From a bacterium (GTDB taxonomy: Bacteria; Cyanobacteriota; Vampirovibrionia; Gastranaerophilales; Gastranaerophilaceae), in NCBI GenBank assembly GCA_017480425.1, contig JAFVAR010000002.1, forward strand, positions 1 through 64,000: a stretch of 64,000 nt of DNA, in the 5' to 3' direction. The position numbers and the translations under genes are program-made. Below are positions 1 through 9,685 of the stretch, piece by piece. The notes below the pieces were generated by a model that saw nothing but the letters and a program-made list of their open reading frames with translations, had not been told where the DNA came from and made no database searches. Every line of letters begins with the position of its first letter. Position 1 is the first letter of the stretch.

Positions 1-1
1 A

Positions 2-3000
2 GTCATATCAACTGATGAATTAAATGCCAGAATACATCAGGCAATGGCCTTTGATGCCTTGGAAGCAAAACTCACAAACAGATTTAACAAATACAAAGAA
101 GAACCCATGACCGGTAAGGAACTTTTAGATATGGCTGTAGGTGAACATGAACCCTGTGCTGCCGATGAATTAAAAATAAAAGTTACGCAAGACGGTAAGT
201 TTGAAGTTTCAGACGATAAAATTATGGAGCCTACTATTGTTGAGTCCGTTGAAGAAATACTTGAATTACAACAACGTTACGCTTTCATCAGAAGTTTTGT
301 CGATGAGATGAACGCTAAAGATGGAGTAAAGGGTAATGATGAAGCTGACAATAACGAAGTTGTTGTCACTGCTGATGCGAATAAAACAAAAGGGAAAGTT
401 TTGGAAAGCGGAATTAAGGATACAGAAAATAAAACATCTCAAATACCGGAAAGGGAATACCCTTCTCTTTCAGAAATAGACAAATACGCAAGAGATGAAT
501 CAACAAACCAAGCTAATATGAATTTTCGCAGATTTAAGTCTGTTAAAGGCAAAAAAGCACAAAAACAAGTGAGCGAATATCTTGATAAATTACTTGAGCT
601 TATACCTGAAAATGTACCGGAAGTTGAAATTGGTGATGTACCAATGTACGCTGATTTTATACTATCTGACGGAACTGTAATTTCCAGAAACCATGCCGGA
701 GATACAGGAGAAATATACAGAGACCCCAAAACAGGGTATTTGTGTGTAAGAGATGTTGATAATGCGATACTATTTTGGATAAGAGATATTAACGGAAAAG
801 AGCACGTTTTACCGGCATTATCAAAGTCAAATCTTGCAAAAGCAAAAAAAATATTAGGCTATATGTCAACTTTAAAAGAAGTTCCGCGAATGAAAATTGT
901 AGAAGAACAAAATAAAATACTTGCGGAACTTGCAGAAGCTAGCAACAAAACTACAACAATCAAACTACTAACAGAAGAAATTTTATCAAGATTCGAATTT
1001 GGCAAAAATGAACTTCTTGAACTTGAAAAAATAAATCCGAAACTTGCTCTTAAACTTGCCACTGAAAAATTGCCTAACGGAGAATTTAAATATGATGGCG
1101 ATGGAAATCTGCTTTCTATAGTAAATAAATACCTTCATGGTTCTCCTGAAACAAGACAGATTATAGAAAAAATAATAGAATATAATTATAAACCGGAACC
1201 CGATGAGTCCCTGAATGCATACCAAATATCTGAACTCTTTACTATGCTCCAATTTAATCCAATCATTGTTGAAAGATTGATGGAACAAGCAGAAAATGGT
1301 GATTATTTGGTCAACATTTATACAGTAAAAAACATAATCAAAGATTATAATAATTCCGATATTCGTAAAATGCTTGAAGAAAAATTGCCGGATGGCAAAT
1401 TTAAATATTCTTTAGCCGGAGTAACAAGAGCAGCATTTAATGCAAGTTCTCCCATTTTTAGCCGCATACCGGAAATAACTAAAGAAATAAAAACTCAGAT
1501 TGAAACAATGAATATTGAATTGCCGAATCTGCTAAACATAAAAACAAAAGATTGTTTGTATAAATTTGAATTTGACAAAGATGGAAATATATTAAGAAAA
1601 GAATTTATAAAAAATAATGAATCTGTAGTAGAAACTAACGATAGAATTATCTCTTACTCTTTTGAAGCAGAACCAACTACAATTTTCGGCAAAGAATTCA
1701 AAAAATTTGTAAAATCAAAAAAAGAAATAAAAGATAATAATGGAAACTTATTATATACAGAGCGTTATGAAGAATCTGAAGTAAAAAATAAATATAATAT
1801 TATACGTGAATATCCTGACGGCACAAAACAAGTTATCGGTTTAGCAGGTATTGCATCTAACGATGGCAACTTAGTTATACTTAAAGAACTAATCACAGAT
1901 ACAGGAAATAAAACAGAATATACATACGAAGAAAGTCCGGATAGCAGATTTAGAGAATCTACCGTCAAAATAAGTGATAAAGACGGAAATATTTTACTTG
2001 ATAGCAGAATATCATGGAGAGAAATTGATAAAAACAATTTCCAGACTGACGAGAACGGCGAAAAATATGATATTCAATATAGCAAAACTAAAGTCGTAGT
2101 AACTCGCAGCAGCGACGGAAAAACAATAGAAATTCCTGTTGGTAAAATTTCTGATGAAAATAGCAAAAATATAATTATAAAAACTTTAACAAATTTATAC
2201 AAACGTATCACGGGAAATAACGCAGAAAACAACAATATTTTATCAAAAAACTTATTGCCAATTCTCAAAAAATTGCCCGGCTCAATTTATTTTGATATTG
2301 CAGAATATGACTTGAAAGGAATTGGCAAAAATATTGATGGTGTAAAAAAAGCAAATGCACATTATAACAATGATAAAAATCTTATATCATTATCAGGCGA
2401 GCTATCTGATGAAGAGTATATATTCACACTGTTACACGAACTCGGACATTTTAAAGCACACAGTCAGAATATTTTAACAAATGATAAATTATGGAAAATT
2501 TTCCAAGAAGAATGTAATTATTTCCTCAAAAATTGCAATGTAAAAGAAACTCTGCAAATGAGCTATTTTACAGAAAATATGTTTGGCGATATAGAAGGAT
2601 TGAACGAAATTGTTGCAGAAACAAATGCATTACTACATTCTAACAATACGGACCCGATAATTGAAATGCGCGGACAACTATTACAACAATACTTCCCGAA
2701 AACATTTGCAAAAATTGCAGAACTCTTAAGAGAACCCGCAGAAGCAAATACTAAAATTCAAGAATCACCCGAAACCACACAAAGTTTAGAAAGAATTAAT
2801 GCAAAACCAAACTTGACAGAAGAAGTTTCAGGCAATAACGAAGTTGTTGTAACAATTGATGCTCCTATAGACTCTAATGGCCAACCAGAAAAGAGACACA
2901 TAATAGATAAAAGAAGTAACCAATCCATAAAAGTTGATACAGAAAATCTTCAAGTAGAAAAACAGTCTGCTGCTGACGGGAGAATGGGATTTGTAAATAT

Positions 3001-6000
3001 AACTGATAAATCAGGAAATAATCTTGGCTACGTAAATTATAATCTTGTTGAAGTTAACGGACAAAAATCTCTGCATTTTGAAGGATTAGTTTCAAATGTA
3101 GAAGGTGCCGGAATCGGAAGCAGATTAATCCAAGAACTAATATTAATAAGCAAAGAATTAGGTGCTGAAGGCAGATTAACTGCGAGTGCAAGTCCTATGG
3201 CTAATAGAGGAGGTAAACTTACAAATATTGAATTTTATTATAAATTAGGATTTAAAGCTGTTGATCCTGCTAAAGATGCAGCAATTAGAGAATATATAGA
3301 AAGAGGCGAAGATGTTCCGCTTCAACTTAATATATTTACTGATATTGAACTGGATCCTAATTTTGAAAAAGTTGACAAAAACATAATCACAGAAGAAACC
3401 AAAATGTCGGAAGCAGAATCTCCACAAATCAAAAGTGATGAAGTCAACGAGCAAGCTGCACAAGGATTTTTAAATAAACTGAAAGAAACGGGAATTGCAC
3501 ATTCTGTAGCAAAAGTCGGCGACTTTTTAGTAGTTAAGTTTCGAACAAATCTGCTTAATGCAGGAAAAGCAACATACGTTATTTTGGATTCAGAAGGAAA
3601 TGCTCTATCAAGACCGTTTACTTCTAAAGAAAAAGAGCTCGGCGCAAAATTAGCGGAAGCCGGCATCGATAATGACAATAATTTTTCTTGGGAAAAAACT
3701 CAAAGTGAATTTTATAACCCTGAAAATATGGCAAAAATAGGAACCTCAACAATAGCACTATTAACAGGTATATTTGGAGATACTGCGGGAGCAGGTGCTG
3801 TGATGGCAGCAATACCGATTTTAGGAATAAAAGGTGGAACTTTTAACGCTAAATCACTTTTTTCAAAACCTCTTGCTCAACGAGTAGCAAAAACCCTTGG
3901 CATAAGCGTAAACAGCCATTCGACATTGGAAACAAGACCTGTTAACTTTATGTTTCAAGAAGCTAAAATGTCAGTTGCCGATATTATGACTCGTATTGAA
4001 GCAATATGCAGAGAGTATGGTTATGACACTAAAACAGTAGTAAACTCATTTTTTAAAGGGTTGAATTCAAAACTCTGCATATTTGAATCAGGGACAACAA
4101 TGAAAAAATATCTTGGTGATTGTCTAAAACTTGCTAACACACAAATTAACGGCAAATATATATATACAAAAAATCTTTATCATTTTGATAGCAAAAACAT
4201 TTTCTCCCATCTTGATACAGAATTAATCCAAGAAATAGCACTCCTCCGCTCATCTAACCCCTACATGAGCAGATCAATCGATATCCTTTGTTCTGCATAT
4301 GAACAAGGAAATCTTGATATATTCTCTTTCAAAAAAATGATTAGCTACATAAAAGAAGGGTATCTGTCAACTACAACAATTAATCTGACACTCGCTAACT
4401 TTATGATTAGTAATAAACACGCCCTTCCTACAGATTTTTATGAATCTGAATTTCCAACAAAACAAATTAAAAATCAAAGAATGCAAATAATAAAGGCTAT
4501 AGAAAATGCTTTTCCGCATCTTAAAAAAGATATTTCAGATTTAAGAAAATCTATCGGCGAAGACATTTACAGAGTACAATGGGAAAACATATATGGACAA
4601 GGAATTTCAGGCGCAGAGTACAAAAACATTATCAAAGATATTCCAAATCTGCGCTCTTTAAAAGATATAGAACTTAACCCTGAGAACTTTTATATTAATA
4701 TTCAAGGATATGGCAGAAATGAATCTTGGGCAAGACAAATGACTGATATTACAGAAAATGCATCAACAATGCTTAGAGAAGGTGCAGACTCAGATAAAGT
4801 ACTTGCATATATAGCATCTGAGACCCGGCAATTAACATTATCAGGAGGCGGCAAAGGTATAGATAAAGCAGATTCATACGGAATTTTAAGATGCAAACGT
4901 GATGGTTATACAGCAATAGAACGGGGCAAGGCAATGACACCATTTGGCAAAGGTACAAATTATAATACTTACGCAAGCAGATTTAGAGAACATTACGCAC
5001 CAAACGAACTACATAATCCATATCCGGAACAAATAGAACTTACACGAGTTGTTCCTGACGGACGTTATCCTATCGGAAACGGACAATATGAAACAACTGA
5101 AGCAATGATTCATCCGGAAGGACAATACGCTTCAGGCGGATTAGATATTGTAAAATTTATACACTCAAAAATGATGAATAAATTTGGAGGTAAAATACTT
5201 TCACACAAAGATTTAGCCGAAATAAATGAAACAATAGGAGAAATCCACTGGATACTCGCTCACACTATGCCATGGAGTAGAGGTTCTGATGCCATTGTAA
5301 ACTCATTTGTTAAAGCAATATATCAATCCTTAGGCATAAAAACATATCCGCCAAAAGCCGGAATATCTTTTGATTTAGAAGCTTTTTGTACAGAACTTGC
5401 GGACTATAAAAAACAATACAGTTCATATTACGAAAATCCGCCTGAATTTATGACAATACAAAATGCTGCTGCACCTAAAACACAAGTAAAAGAGCCTAAT
5501 AAAGAAAATGACTCCCGAAAATCACAAGAACCAAAACTTCAGAATTTACAAGCGTCCAAATTGAATCCTGAGCCTATGATGCCTGTCAACAAAAGTACTT
5601 CTGAAGAAACAGTTTCTCGCAAAAATACAAATAAAAGTAGTGAAACAACCCCTCAAGAACAAAAAAACATACTGGAAAAAGAAAACATTTCAAGAGAAAC
5701 AATAGAAAAAACAGAACCTGATTATAATCGCATAAAAACAAGAGAAGCTGCTTTTAAAAAAGTTGACTTGAATCAAAAAACAGCAAAAATTCGAAGCGGA
5801 CATGCTCTGGACCAAAGATATTTATATGAATTAGATTTTAGCAACCGTCCTAAAATAAGACTGTTTGACGGTACAATTTTTGATTTGAATGATAAAATGT
5901 TTGGCAACTGGCTAATGTCAATATGGGGTCAAGAAGGGAAATATATAACAATCGGACGTGAGGGCGATTATCCTTTGACTAACGCAGATAATACAATCTC

Positions 6001-6085
6001 AAGGCATCATTTAATAATAATATGGCACGACAACAGATTTGTTATAAAAGACATCTCCTCTAACGGTGGAAGTACTGTTCTATAA
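2..6085 (+). CDS. Giant multidomain protein with zinc-peptidase motif and C-terminal FHA domain (5' partial)
   Basis: The reading frame is open to the left edge, and the first in-frame ATG (44) has no ribosome binding site, so the true start lies outside the window. Residues are counted from that ATG (2013 residues). A gluzincin-type motif, LLHELGHFKAH, sits near residue 800. A GNAT-like stretch with GAGIGSRLIQELI follows at about 985-1080, and a hydrophobic segment rich in Gly/Ala/Ile at about 1235-1260. A C-terminal block near 1735 contains IHWILAHTMPWSRGSDAI. The end is an FHA domain (about 1940-2013) with GR, SRHH and the final NGG, which should bind phosphothreonine. The segment NNEVVVTxDA occurs twice, near residues 103 and 931, as if marking module borders, and KLPxGxFKY is also repeated. 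No signal peptide is visible because the start is missing. The architecture suggests a modular effector or surface toxin; substrates are unknown. Confidence 0.8.
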   Translation, partial: VISTDELNARIHQAMAFDALEAKLTNRFNKYKEEPMTGKELLDMAVGEHEPCAADELKIKVTQDGKFEVSDDKIMEPTIVESVEEILELQQRYAFIRSFVDEMNAKDGVKGNDEADNNEVVVTADANKTKGKVLESGIKDTENKTSQIPEREYPSLSEIDKYARDESTNQANMNFRRFKSVKGKKAQKQVSEYLDKLLELIPENVPEVEIGDVPMYADFILSDGTVISRNHAGDTGEIYRDPKTGYLCVRDVDNAILFWIRDINGKEHVLPALSKSNLAKAKKILGYMSTLKEVPRMKIVEEQNKILAELAEASNKTTTIKLLTEEILSRFEFGKNELLELEKINPKLALKLATEKLPNGEFKYDGDGNLLSIVNKYLHGSPETRQIIEKIIEYNYKPEPDESLNAYQISELFTMLQFNPIIVERLMEQAENGDYLVNIYTVKNIIKDYNNSDIRKMLEEKLPDGKFKYSLAGVTRAAFNASSPIFSRIPEITKEIKTQIETMNIELPNLLNIKTKDCLYKFEFDKDGNILRKEFIKNNESVVETNDRIISYSFEAEPTTIFGKEFKKFVKSKKEIKDNNGNLLYTERYEESEVKNKYNIIREYPDGTKQVIGLAGIASNDGNLVILKELITDTGNKTEYTYEESPDSRFRESTVKISDKDGNILLDSRISWREIDKNNFQTDENGEKYDIQYSKTKVVVTRSSDGKTIEIPVGKISDENSKNIIIKTLTNLYKRITGNNAENNNILSKNLLPILKKLPGSIYFDIAEYDLKGIGKNIDGVKKANAHYNNDKNLISLSGELSDEEYIFTLLHELGHFKAHSQNILTNDKLWKIFQEECNYFLKNCNVKETLQMSYFTENMFGDIEGLNEIVAETNALLHSNNTDPIIEMRGQLLQQYFPKTFAKIAELLREPAEANTKIQESPETTQSLERINAKPNLTEEVSGNNEVVVTIDAPIDSNGQPEKRHIIDKRSNQSIKVDTENLQVEKQSAADGRMGFVNITDKSGNNLGYVNYNLVEVNGQKSLHFEGLVSNVEGAGIGSRLIQELILISKELGAEGRLTASASPMANRGGKLTNIEFYYKLGFKAVDPAKDAAIREYIERGEDVPLQLNIFTDIELDPNFEKVDKNIITEETKMSEAESPQIKSDEVNEQAAQGFLNKLKETGIAHSVAKVGDFLVVKFRTNLLNAGKATYVILDSEGNALSRPFTSKEKELGAKLAEAGIDNDNNFSWEKTQSEFYNPENMAKIGTSTIALLTGIFGDTAGAGAVMAAIPILGIKGGTFNAKSLFSKPLAQRVAKTLGISVNSHSTLETRPVNFMFQEAKMSVADIMTRIEAICREYGYDTKTVVNSFFKGLNSKLCIFESGTTMKKYLGDCLKLANTQINGKYIYTKNLYHFDSKNIFSHLDTELIQEIALLRSSNPYMSRSIDILCSAYEQGNLDIFSFKKMISYIKEGYLSTTTINLTLANFMISNKHALPTDFYESEFPTKQIKNQRMQIIKAIENAFPHLKKDISDLRKSIGEDIYRVQWENIYGQGISGAEYKNIIKDIPNLRSLKDIELNPENFYINIQGYGRNESWARQMTDITENASTMLREGADSDKVLAYIASETRQLTLSGGGKGIDKADSYGILRCKRDGYTAIERGKAMTPFGKGTNYNTYASRFREHYAPNELHNPYPEQIELTRVVPDGRYPIGNGQYETTEAMIHPEGQYASGGLDIVKFIHSKMMNKFGGKILSHKDLAEINETIGEIHWILAHTMPWSRGSDAIVNSFVKAIYQSLGIKTYPPKAGISFDLEAFCTELADYKKQYSSYYENPPEFMTIQNAAAPKTQVKEPNKENDSRKSQEPKLQNLQASKLNPEPMMPVNKSTSEETVSRKNTNKSSETTPQEQKNILEKENISRETIEKTEPDYNRIKTREAAFKKVDLNQKTAKIRSGHALDQRYLYELDFSNRPKIRLFDGTIFDLNDKMFGNWLMSIWGQEGKYITIGREGDYPLTNADNTISRHHLIIIWHDNRFVIKDISSNGGSTVL

Positions 6086-6088
6086 AAA

Positions 6089-6433
6089 TTAAATATTTTT
6101 CAAATGCTCTATCTTTAATTCAGGCTTTAAAAGAATTGAGACAGCATCAATTCTAAACTTTTTATAGCATGGATTTTCTTGGATATATGTAAAAAGTCCT
6201 TGTTTTATATGTTGGTACTTTGTTTTTGTAATTGCTTCCATCGGATGTCCGCATATATCGGTTTTGCGAGTCTTTACTTCCACAAAAACAAGAGTATTTT
6301 TATCAAGCGCAATTATATCAATCTCACAAAATCTGGAAAATCTGCGATTTGTTTCCAATATTTTATATCCTAATTTTGTAAGATACTTTTGAGCGATTTC
6401 TTCTCCGTTTTTACCTATAGAAACATTTGTCAT
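6089..6433 (-). CDS. yraN: YraN/UPF0102 family nuclease-fold protein
   Basis: A 114-residue protein of normal length for the YraN family. It has the N-terminal GKNGEEIAQKYL helix and the restriction-endonuclease-like core: EIDIIA (about residues 37-42) followed by FVEVKTR (about 50-56), the D...ExK pattern of PD-(D/E)XK nucleases. The cellular role of the family is not settled; links to DNA uptake and repair have been proposed. It converges tail-to-tail with the giant FHA gene, with three bases between stops. The start ATG has only a weak ribosome binding site. Confidence 0.9.
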   Translation of the reverse strand: MTNVSIGKNGEEIAQKYLTKLGYKILETNRRFSRFCEIDIIALDKNTLVFVEVKTRKTDICGHPMEAITKTKYQHIKQGLFTYIQENPCYKKFRIDAVSILLKPELKIEHLKNI

Positions 6434-6749
6434 AATTCTATTTTACAAAATTTTTTTTTAATTACAACGATAAACGCAAAAATTTAAAATATTATCTAAA
6501 TGTTTAACGAATGTGTTTTAGAAAATCAACTAATAAAACCGGCAAAATCTACTACTTTCGTAAAAAACTTGCTCTCGCTACTTACTTCCCTGCATATTGA
6601 GAATTTAAATTATTGGTCAATTTTTGACCAGACAAAAACTTTATTAATCATTCCAAATCTAATCCTGCAATTTTGTATTTATCTTCTCAAAATTACACCG
6701 GTTTATGCAAGTACAAAGAGTTCAAAACATCAACAACGACAACATAAAC

Positions 6750-6778
6750 TTGACATTCTGTGTTTAATGATTTATTAT
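6750..6778 (+). promoter_or_regulatory. Sigma-70-type promoter, probably giving a leaderless mRNA
   Basis: TTGACA (6750-6755), a 17-bp spacer and TATTAT (6773-6778). The predicted start point, 6-8 bases after the -10 box, falls on or next to the ATG at 6786, and no Shine-Dalgarno sequence precedes that ATG. Confidence 0.7.
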
Positions 6779-6785
6779 ACCAATC

Positions 6786-7739
6786 ATGAATTTATTCAAG
6801 AAAATATTCTCTATATATAATGAACAAACTCATAAAATAATTTGCATATTAGGTTTTAAAGTTAAAATTAAAAATTACAGACAAGATATTCAATTATTAG
6901 AAGAACATATTTCTAAAATTAATAATTTAAATTATGCCAGAATAAAAAAAATTCTTCCTGCAAATTCAATCAAACTAATAGAACTCCATATAGTTGACCA
7001 TTGTAACTTGAATTGTAAGGGATGCCATCATTTTGCACCTCTAGTTAATGAATCCTATTTATCATTATCTGAGTTTAAAAGCGATTTAACAAGACTGTAT
7101 GAATTAACAAATGGTGATATAGAAATATTTAACATACTTGGAGGGGAACCTTTGTTACACCCTCAATGTATAGAATTTTTGGAAACAGCAAGAGAAATAT
7201 TTCCAAACAGTAAAATTAGGCTTGTGACAAACGGGATTTTACTGCCGGATCAGCCCGACATTTTTTACGAAAAATGCGGCAAAAATAATATTCATATTCA
7301 GCCAACAAATTATGAGCTTGATATAAACTGGAATATTGTGGAAGAAAAATGCAAAAAATACGGTGTTTATTTCCAATTTTATTTAAATAATACAACCATG
7401 TATAAAGACAGCATTGACTTGAGTGCTTCTCAAGATGCCAAAGACTCATATTTGAATTGTCAACTGGGTTGGTCGGAATATTTCTATCTGGATCACGGAA
7501 AAATATATCACTGCTCAAAAACAGCTTATATGAGATTTTTCAGTGATTTTTTCAAGCAAAATATTGTAATACCGGAAACGGATTATATAGATATCTATAA
7601 AGTTAATAATGTTCAGGAAATTTTCGATTTTATGACACGTCCTCCAAAGTTTTGTTCTCATTGCGTAAAAACCGGCCCTTTAATGCGATATGAACGCCAG
7701 CTAAGCAAAAAAGAAATATCAGAGTGGATTAAAATTTAA
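6786..7739 (+). CDS. Radical SAM protein with polysaccharide-locus-type N-terminus
   Basis: 317 residues. The radical SAM iron-sulfur motif CNLNCKGC gives C73, C77 and C80 in the CX3CX2C spacing, followed by ILGGEPLLHP (the GGE motif). A C-terminal cysteine pair (FCSHC, about residues 292-296) suggests a further cluster or metal site, as in SPASM/Twitch enzymes. The first 30 residues (FSIYNEQTHKIICILGFKVK) resemble the short lead found on glycosyltransferases and partner proteins of bacterial polysaccharide loci. That is a recollection of a common pattern, not a domain proof. The substrate is unknown, no glycosyltransferase or precursor peptide lies next to it, and it stands alone behind its own promoter. 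Confidence 0.82.
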   Translation: MNLFKKIFSIYNEQTHKIICILGFKVKIKNYRQDIQLLEEHISKINNLNYARIKKILPANSIKLIELHIVDHCNLNCKGCHHFAPLVNESYLSLSEFKSDLTRLYELTNGDIEIFNILGGEPLLHPQCIEFLETAREIFPNSKIRLVTNGILLPDQPDIFYEKCGKNNIHIQPTNYELDINWNIVEEKCKKYGVYFQFYLNNTTMYKDSIDLSASQDAKDSYLNCQLGWSEYFYLDHGKIYHCSKTAYMRFFSDFFKQNIVIPETDYIDIYKVNNVQEIFDFMTRPPKFCSHCVKTGPLMRYERQLSKKEISEWIKI

Positions 7740-7776
7740 ATTGTGGTTAACTAAAATTATATCTACTTGACGAGCA

Positions 7777-7813
7777 TGTAGGTCGAATTTTCAACCCAAC
7801 AATAACTTTTGAG
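7777..7813. repeat. Copy 1 of a dispersed intergenic repeat
   Basis: Contains the same 21 bases (7793-7813, AACCCAACAATAACTTTTGAG) as 16062-16082, both preceded by TGTAGGT and followed by GTGCAAAA words within 30 bases. It lies in the 224-bp gap between two converging genes; nothing else recognisable is in that gap. Confidence 0.7.
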
Positions 7814-7963
7814 CGCAATTTAGTGCAAAAACAGTGCAAGATATGAGTGAAAATTCCTTATGGATTAGTTTCACATACTCATCCCTATGGATTTTCTGCA
7901 ATTTCATTTTTTACTCCTTCTTTTTCTTCTGGAATGATTAATCTCCATATTTTTACCGTTCTT

Positions 7964-8572
7964 TTATTTTGCTTCTTTCAATGCACCTTTTATTCTGTTA
8001 AATATTGTATAGACTAATAATAAAGACAGCGCAGCCGTAAATATATTAATCACTTTTATTGAGATAACTGTAAAATACAATATTATAGCTAAAACACTTA
8101 GCCAAAAAGCTCTGTCGCTTTTTCCCATAGGTCCGTCATAATGTCTGGATGCATTTATTTGGACTCCCATGATACCCACTGTCTCGCTAATAATAGTTAA
8201 TACTGTAAATAAAAATATTAACCAAACATTACATCCTGCAACATACAAAAGCGGTACATAGATTACTGTATCCGATAAAATATCACCCAGTTCATTATAT
8301 ATTGCACCAATATTACTTTTTTGATTATGTTCTCTTGCAATAACCCCGTCAATATTATTTAATGCCATTCTTACAAACAAAGCTATCGGCAAAAGCCAAT
8401 ATGCACAAATGCATTTAGGTACATAATAATATACTAAAGCACCTGTAACTACAGATAGAACAAATGCAGAAATTGTTACCATATTTGCTGTTATGCCACA
8501 TTTTACCATAACATTTACTAATGGACGCAATACATCTGAAAATTTACTTTTTAATTGATAAACTGAAATCAT
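7964..8572 (-). CDS. CDP-alcohol phosphatidyltransferase, YnbA-like
   Basis: 202 residues, several membrane helices. Enzymes of this family move a phosphatidyl group from CDP-diacylglycerol to an alcohol. The signature is DG-xx-AR-x8-G-xxx-N-xxx-D, but the canonical first and third aspartates are both Asn (N-N-I-D-G and AIYNELGD). From memory, NELGD also appears in YnbA-type members, so this may be a subfamily feature rather than decay. It is the last gene of the lipid operon, with a GAGAGGAA ribosome binding site. The acceptor alcohol cannot be read from sequence. Confidence 0.85.
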   Translation of the reverse strand: MISVYQLKSKFSDVLRPLVNVMVKCGITANMVTISAFVLSVVTGALVYYYVPKCICAYWLLPIALFVRMALNNIDGVIAREHNQKSNIGAIYNELGDILSDTVIYVPLLYVAGCNVWLIFLFTVLTIISETVGIMGVQINASRHYDGPMGKSDRAFWLSVLAIILYFTVISIKVINIFTAALSLLLVYTIFNRIKGALKEAK

Positions 8573-8608
8573 ATTTATTCCTCTCTTTCATTTTATTTTT
8601 TCCTTTAA

Positions 8609-8782
8609 TTATTCTTTCTCCCAACATTTTCTAAGGGAAAAATAAAGAATTGTGCAAATCACTATTACTAAAAACGCAAAGTATATTGTTCTGTAATTAA
8701 ACATTTCAAACAATCCGTAATATGCATACAAAAAGGCTGCTATAGCAACAAAAATGCACAAGATTCTGAGAATATTTTTCAC
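8609..8782 (-). CDS. Small two-helix membrane protein
   Basis: 57 residues, GTG start at 8782 with an AAGGA ribosome binding site. Two hydrophobic stretches (about residues 4-24 and 32-50) are separated by a short polar loop, and the tail is basic then acidic (RKCWEKE). It fills the otherwise empty 240-bp gap between the methyltransferase and phosphatidyltransferase genes on the same strand, which supports it as a real operon member. No family recognised. Confidence 0.6.
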   Translation of the reverse strand: MKNILRILCIFVAIAAFLYAYYGLFEMFNYRTIYFAFLVIVICTILYFSLRKCWEKE

Positions 8783-8810
8783 TATTTTTTATCCTTCTTT
8801 TTACAACTTA

Positions 8811-9683
8811 TTATTTAAGTTGTTGTTTATTATCCATTGCTAATATTTTGTCTATATAGTCAATTACTGTGTCAGTTTGAGCTGATATAACAACCGGATA
8901 GCATCCATCCGAATCTTGAATCTGACCTATGTTATTAAATCCTGTTTCTTTCATCAAAAATTTAATATCTATTCCTGTACGTTCGCCCATAGATAATGGC
9001 ACTCCGTATGTGTCATTAAATAATTCATTTACTAATGCAGTATCAACATGTAATGCTTGATATGAAAATATAAACAGTGCACCGATATTCATAATTTTTT
9101 TAACCAGATTCATCGTGTGCTCGATTTTGTTTGCTTCACCCATTCCCAATGAATCAAAAAATCCGGCTAAAATAATAATATCAAATGTGTTACTTAAATC
9201 ATAATCTTCTTCCTTCAATATATCTGCCTTAACATATTTAACATTATATTTATTTTTATTAGCATTATTAATATGTTCTCCACAAACAATATTTTTATCA
9301 CGCATCTCAACATATACTTTGGAAGCCTTATCTCCTAATTTATTCAATACTGTAAATATATACTGACTGTATCCCGAAGCTAAATCCAGAATTTTAATTT
9401 CTTTTTCAGGTTCTCTTTCAAGTCTTCCTTTAATAATGTAATAAAGAATATGTTGCAAATTTTGTTTGCGCTGACGCAACGATTTCCAGGTCGGAAAATT
9501 TAAAAATATGCTATCTGCCCAATAGCCCAAAATATTTTTTCCAACCGGCGTAGGAACTCTTCTATAAATATATTCCATCATTTCTGCAGAATTTAAACCA
9601 TAAGTTTGAGCAATCTCAATTCCGTGACTGCTTTTTCCTGCAATATTCATTATTAGCTTGTATATAGAGCCTCTTAAACTCAT
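8811..9683 (-). CDS. Class I SAM methyltransferase in lipid operon (YnbC C-terminal-like)
   Basis: 290 residues. Rossmann motif I is ILDLASGYSQY (about residue 97), followed by an acidic strand-2 region (VYVEMRD) and FDIIILAGFFDSLG as motif IV. The N-terminal 80 residues are helical. The start overlaps the ribosome binding region of the upstream PlsC gene (2-bp gap), so the two are translationally coupled. In E. coli-like ynb clusters a methyltransferase domain is fused to the hydrolase YnbC, and this protein resembles that methyltransferase portion. A lipid or lipid head group is the likely substrate by context only. Confidence 0.75.
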   Translation of the reverse strand: MSLRGSIYKLIMNIAGKSSHGIEIAQTYGLNSAEMMEYIYRRVPTPVGKNILGYWADSIFLNFPTWKSLRQRKQNLQHILYYIIKGRLEREPEKEIKILDLASGYSQYIFTVLNKLGDKASKVYVEMRDKNIVCGEHINNANKNKYNVKYVKADILKEEDYDLSNTFDIIILAGFFDSLGMGEANKIEHTMNLVKKIMNIGALFIFSYQALHVDTALVNELFNDTYGVPLSMGERTGIDIKFLMKETGFNNIGQIQDSDGCYPVVISAQTDTVIDYIDKILAMDNKQQLK

Positions 9684-9685
9684 TT

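Noticed and set aside
6500..6820. 106-codon open frame before the radical SAM gene
   Set aside because: No ribosome binding site, odd composition, overlaps the radical SAM start, and contains that gene's promoter.
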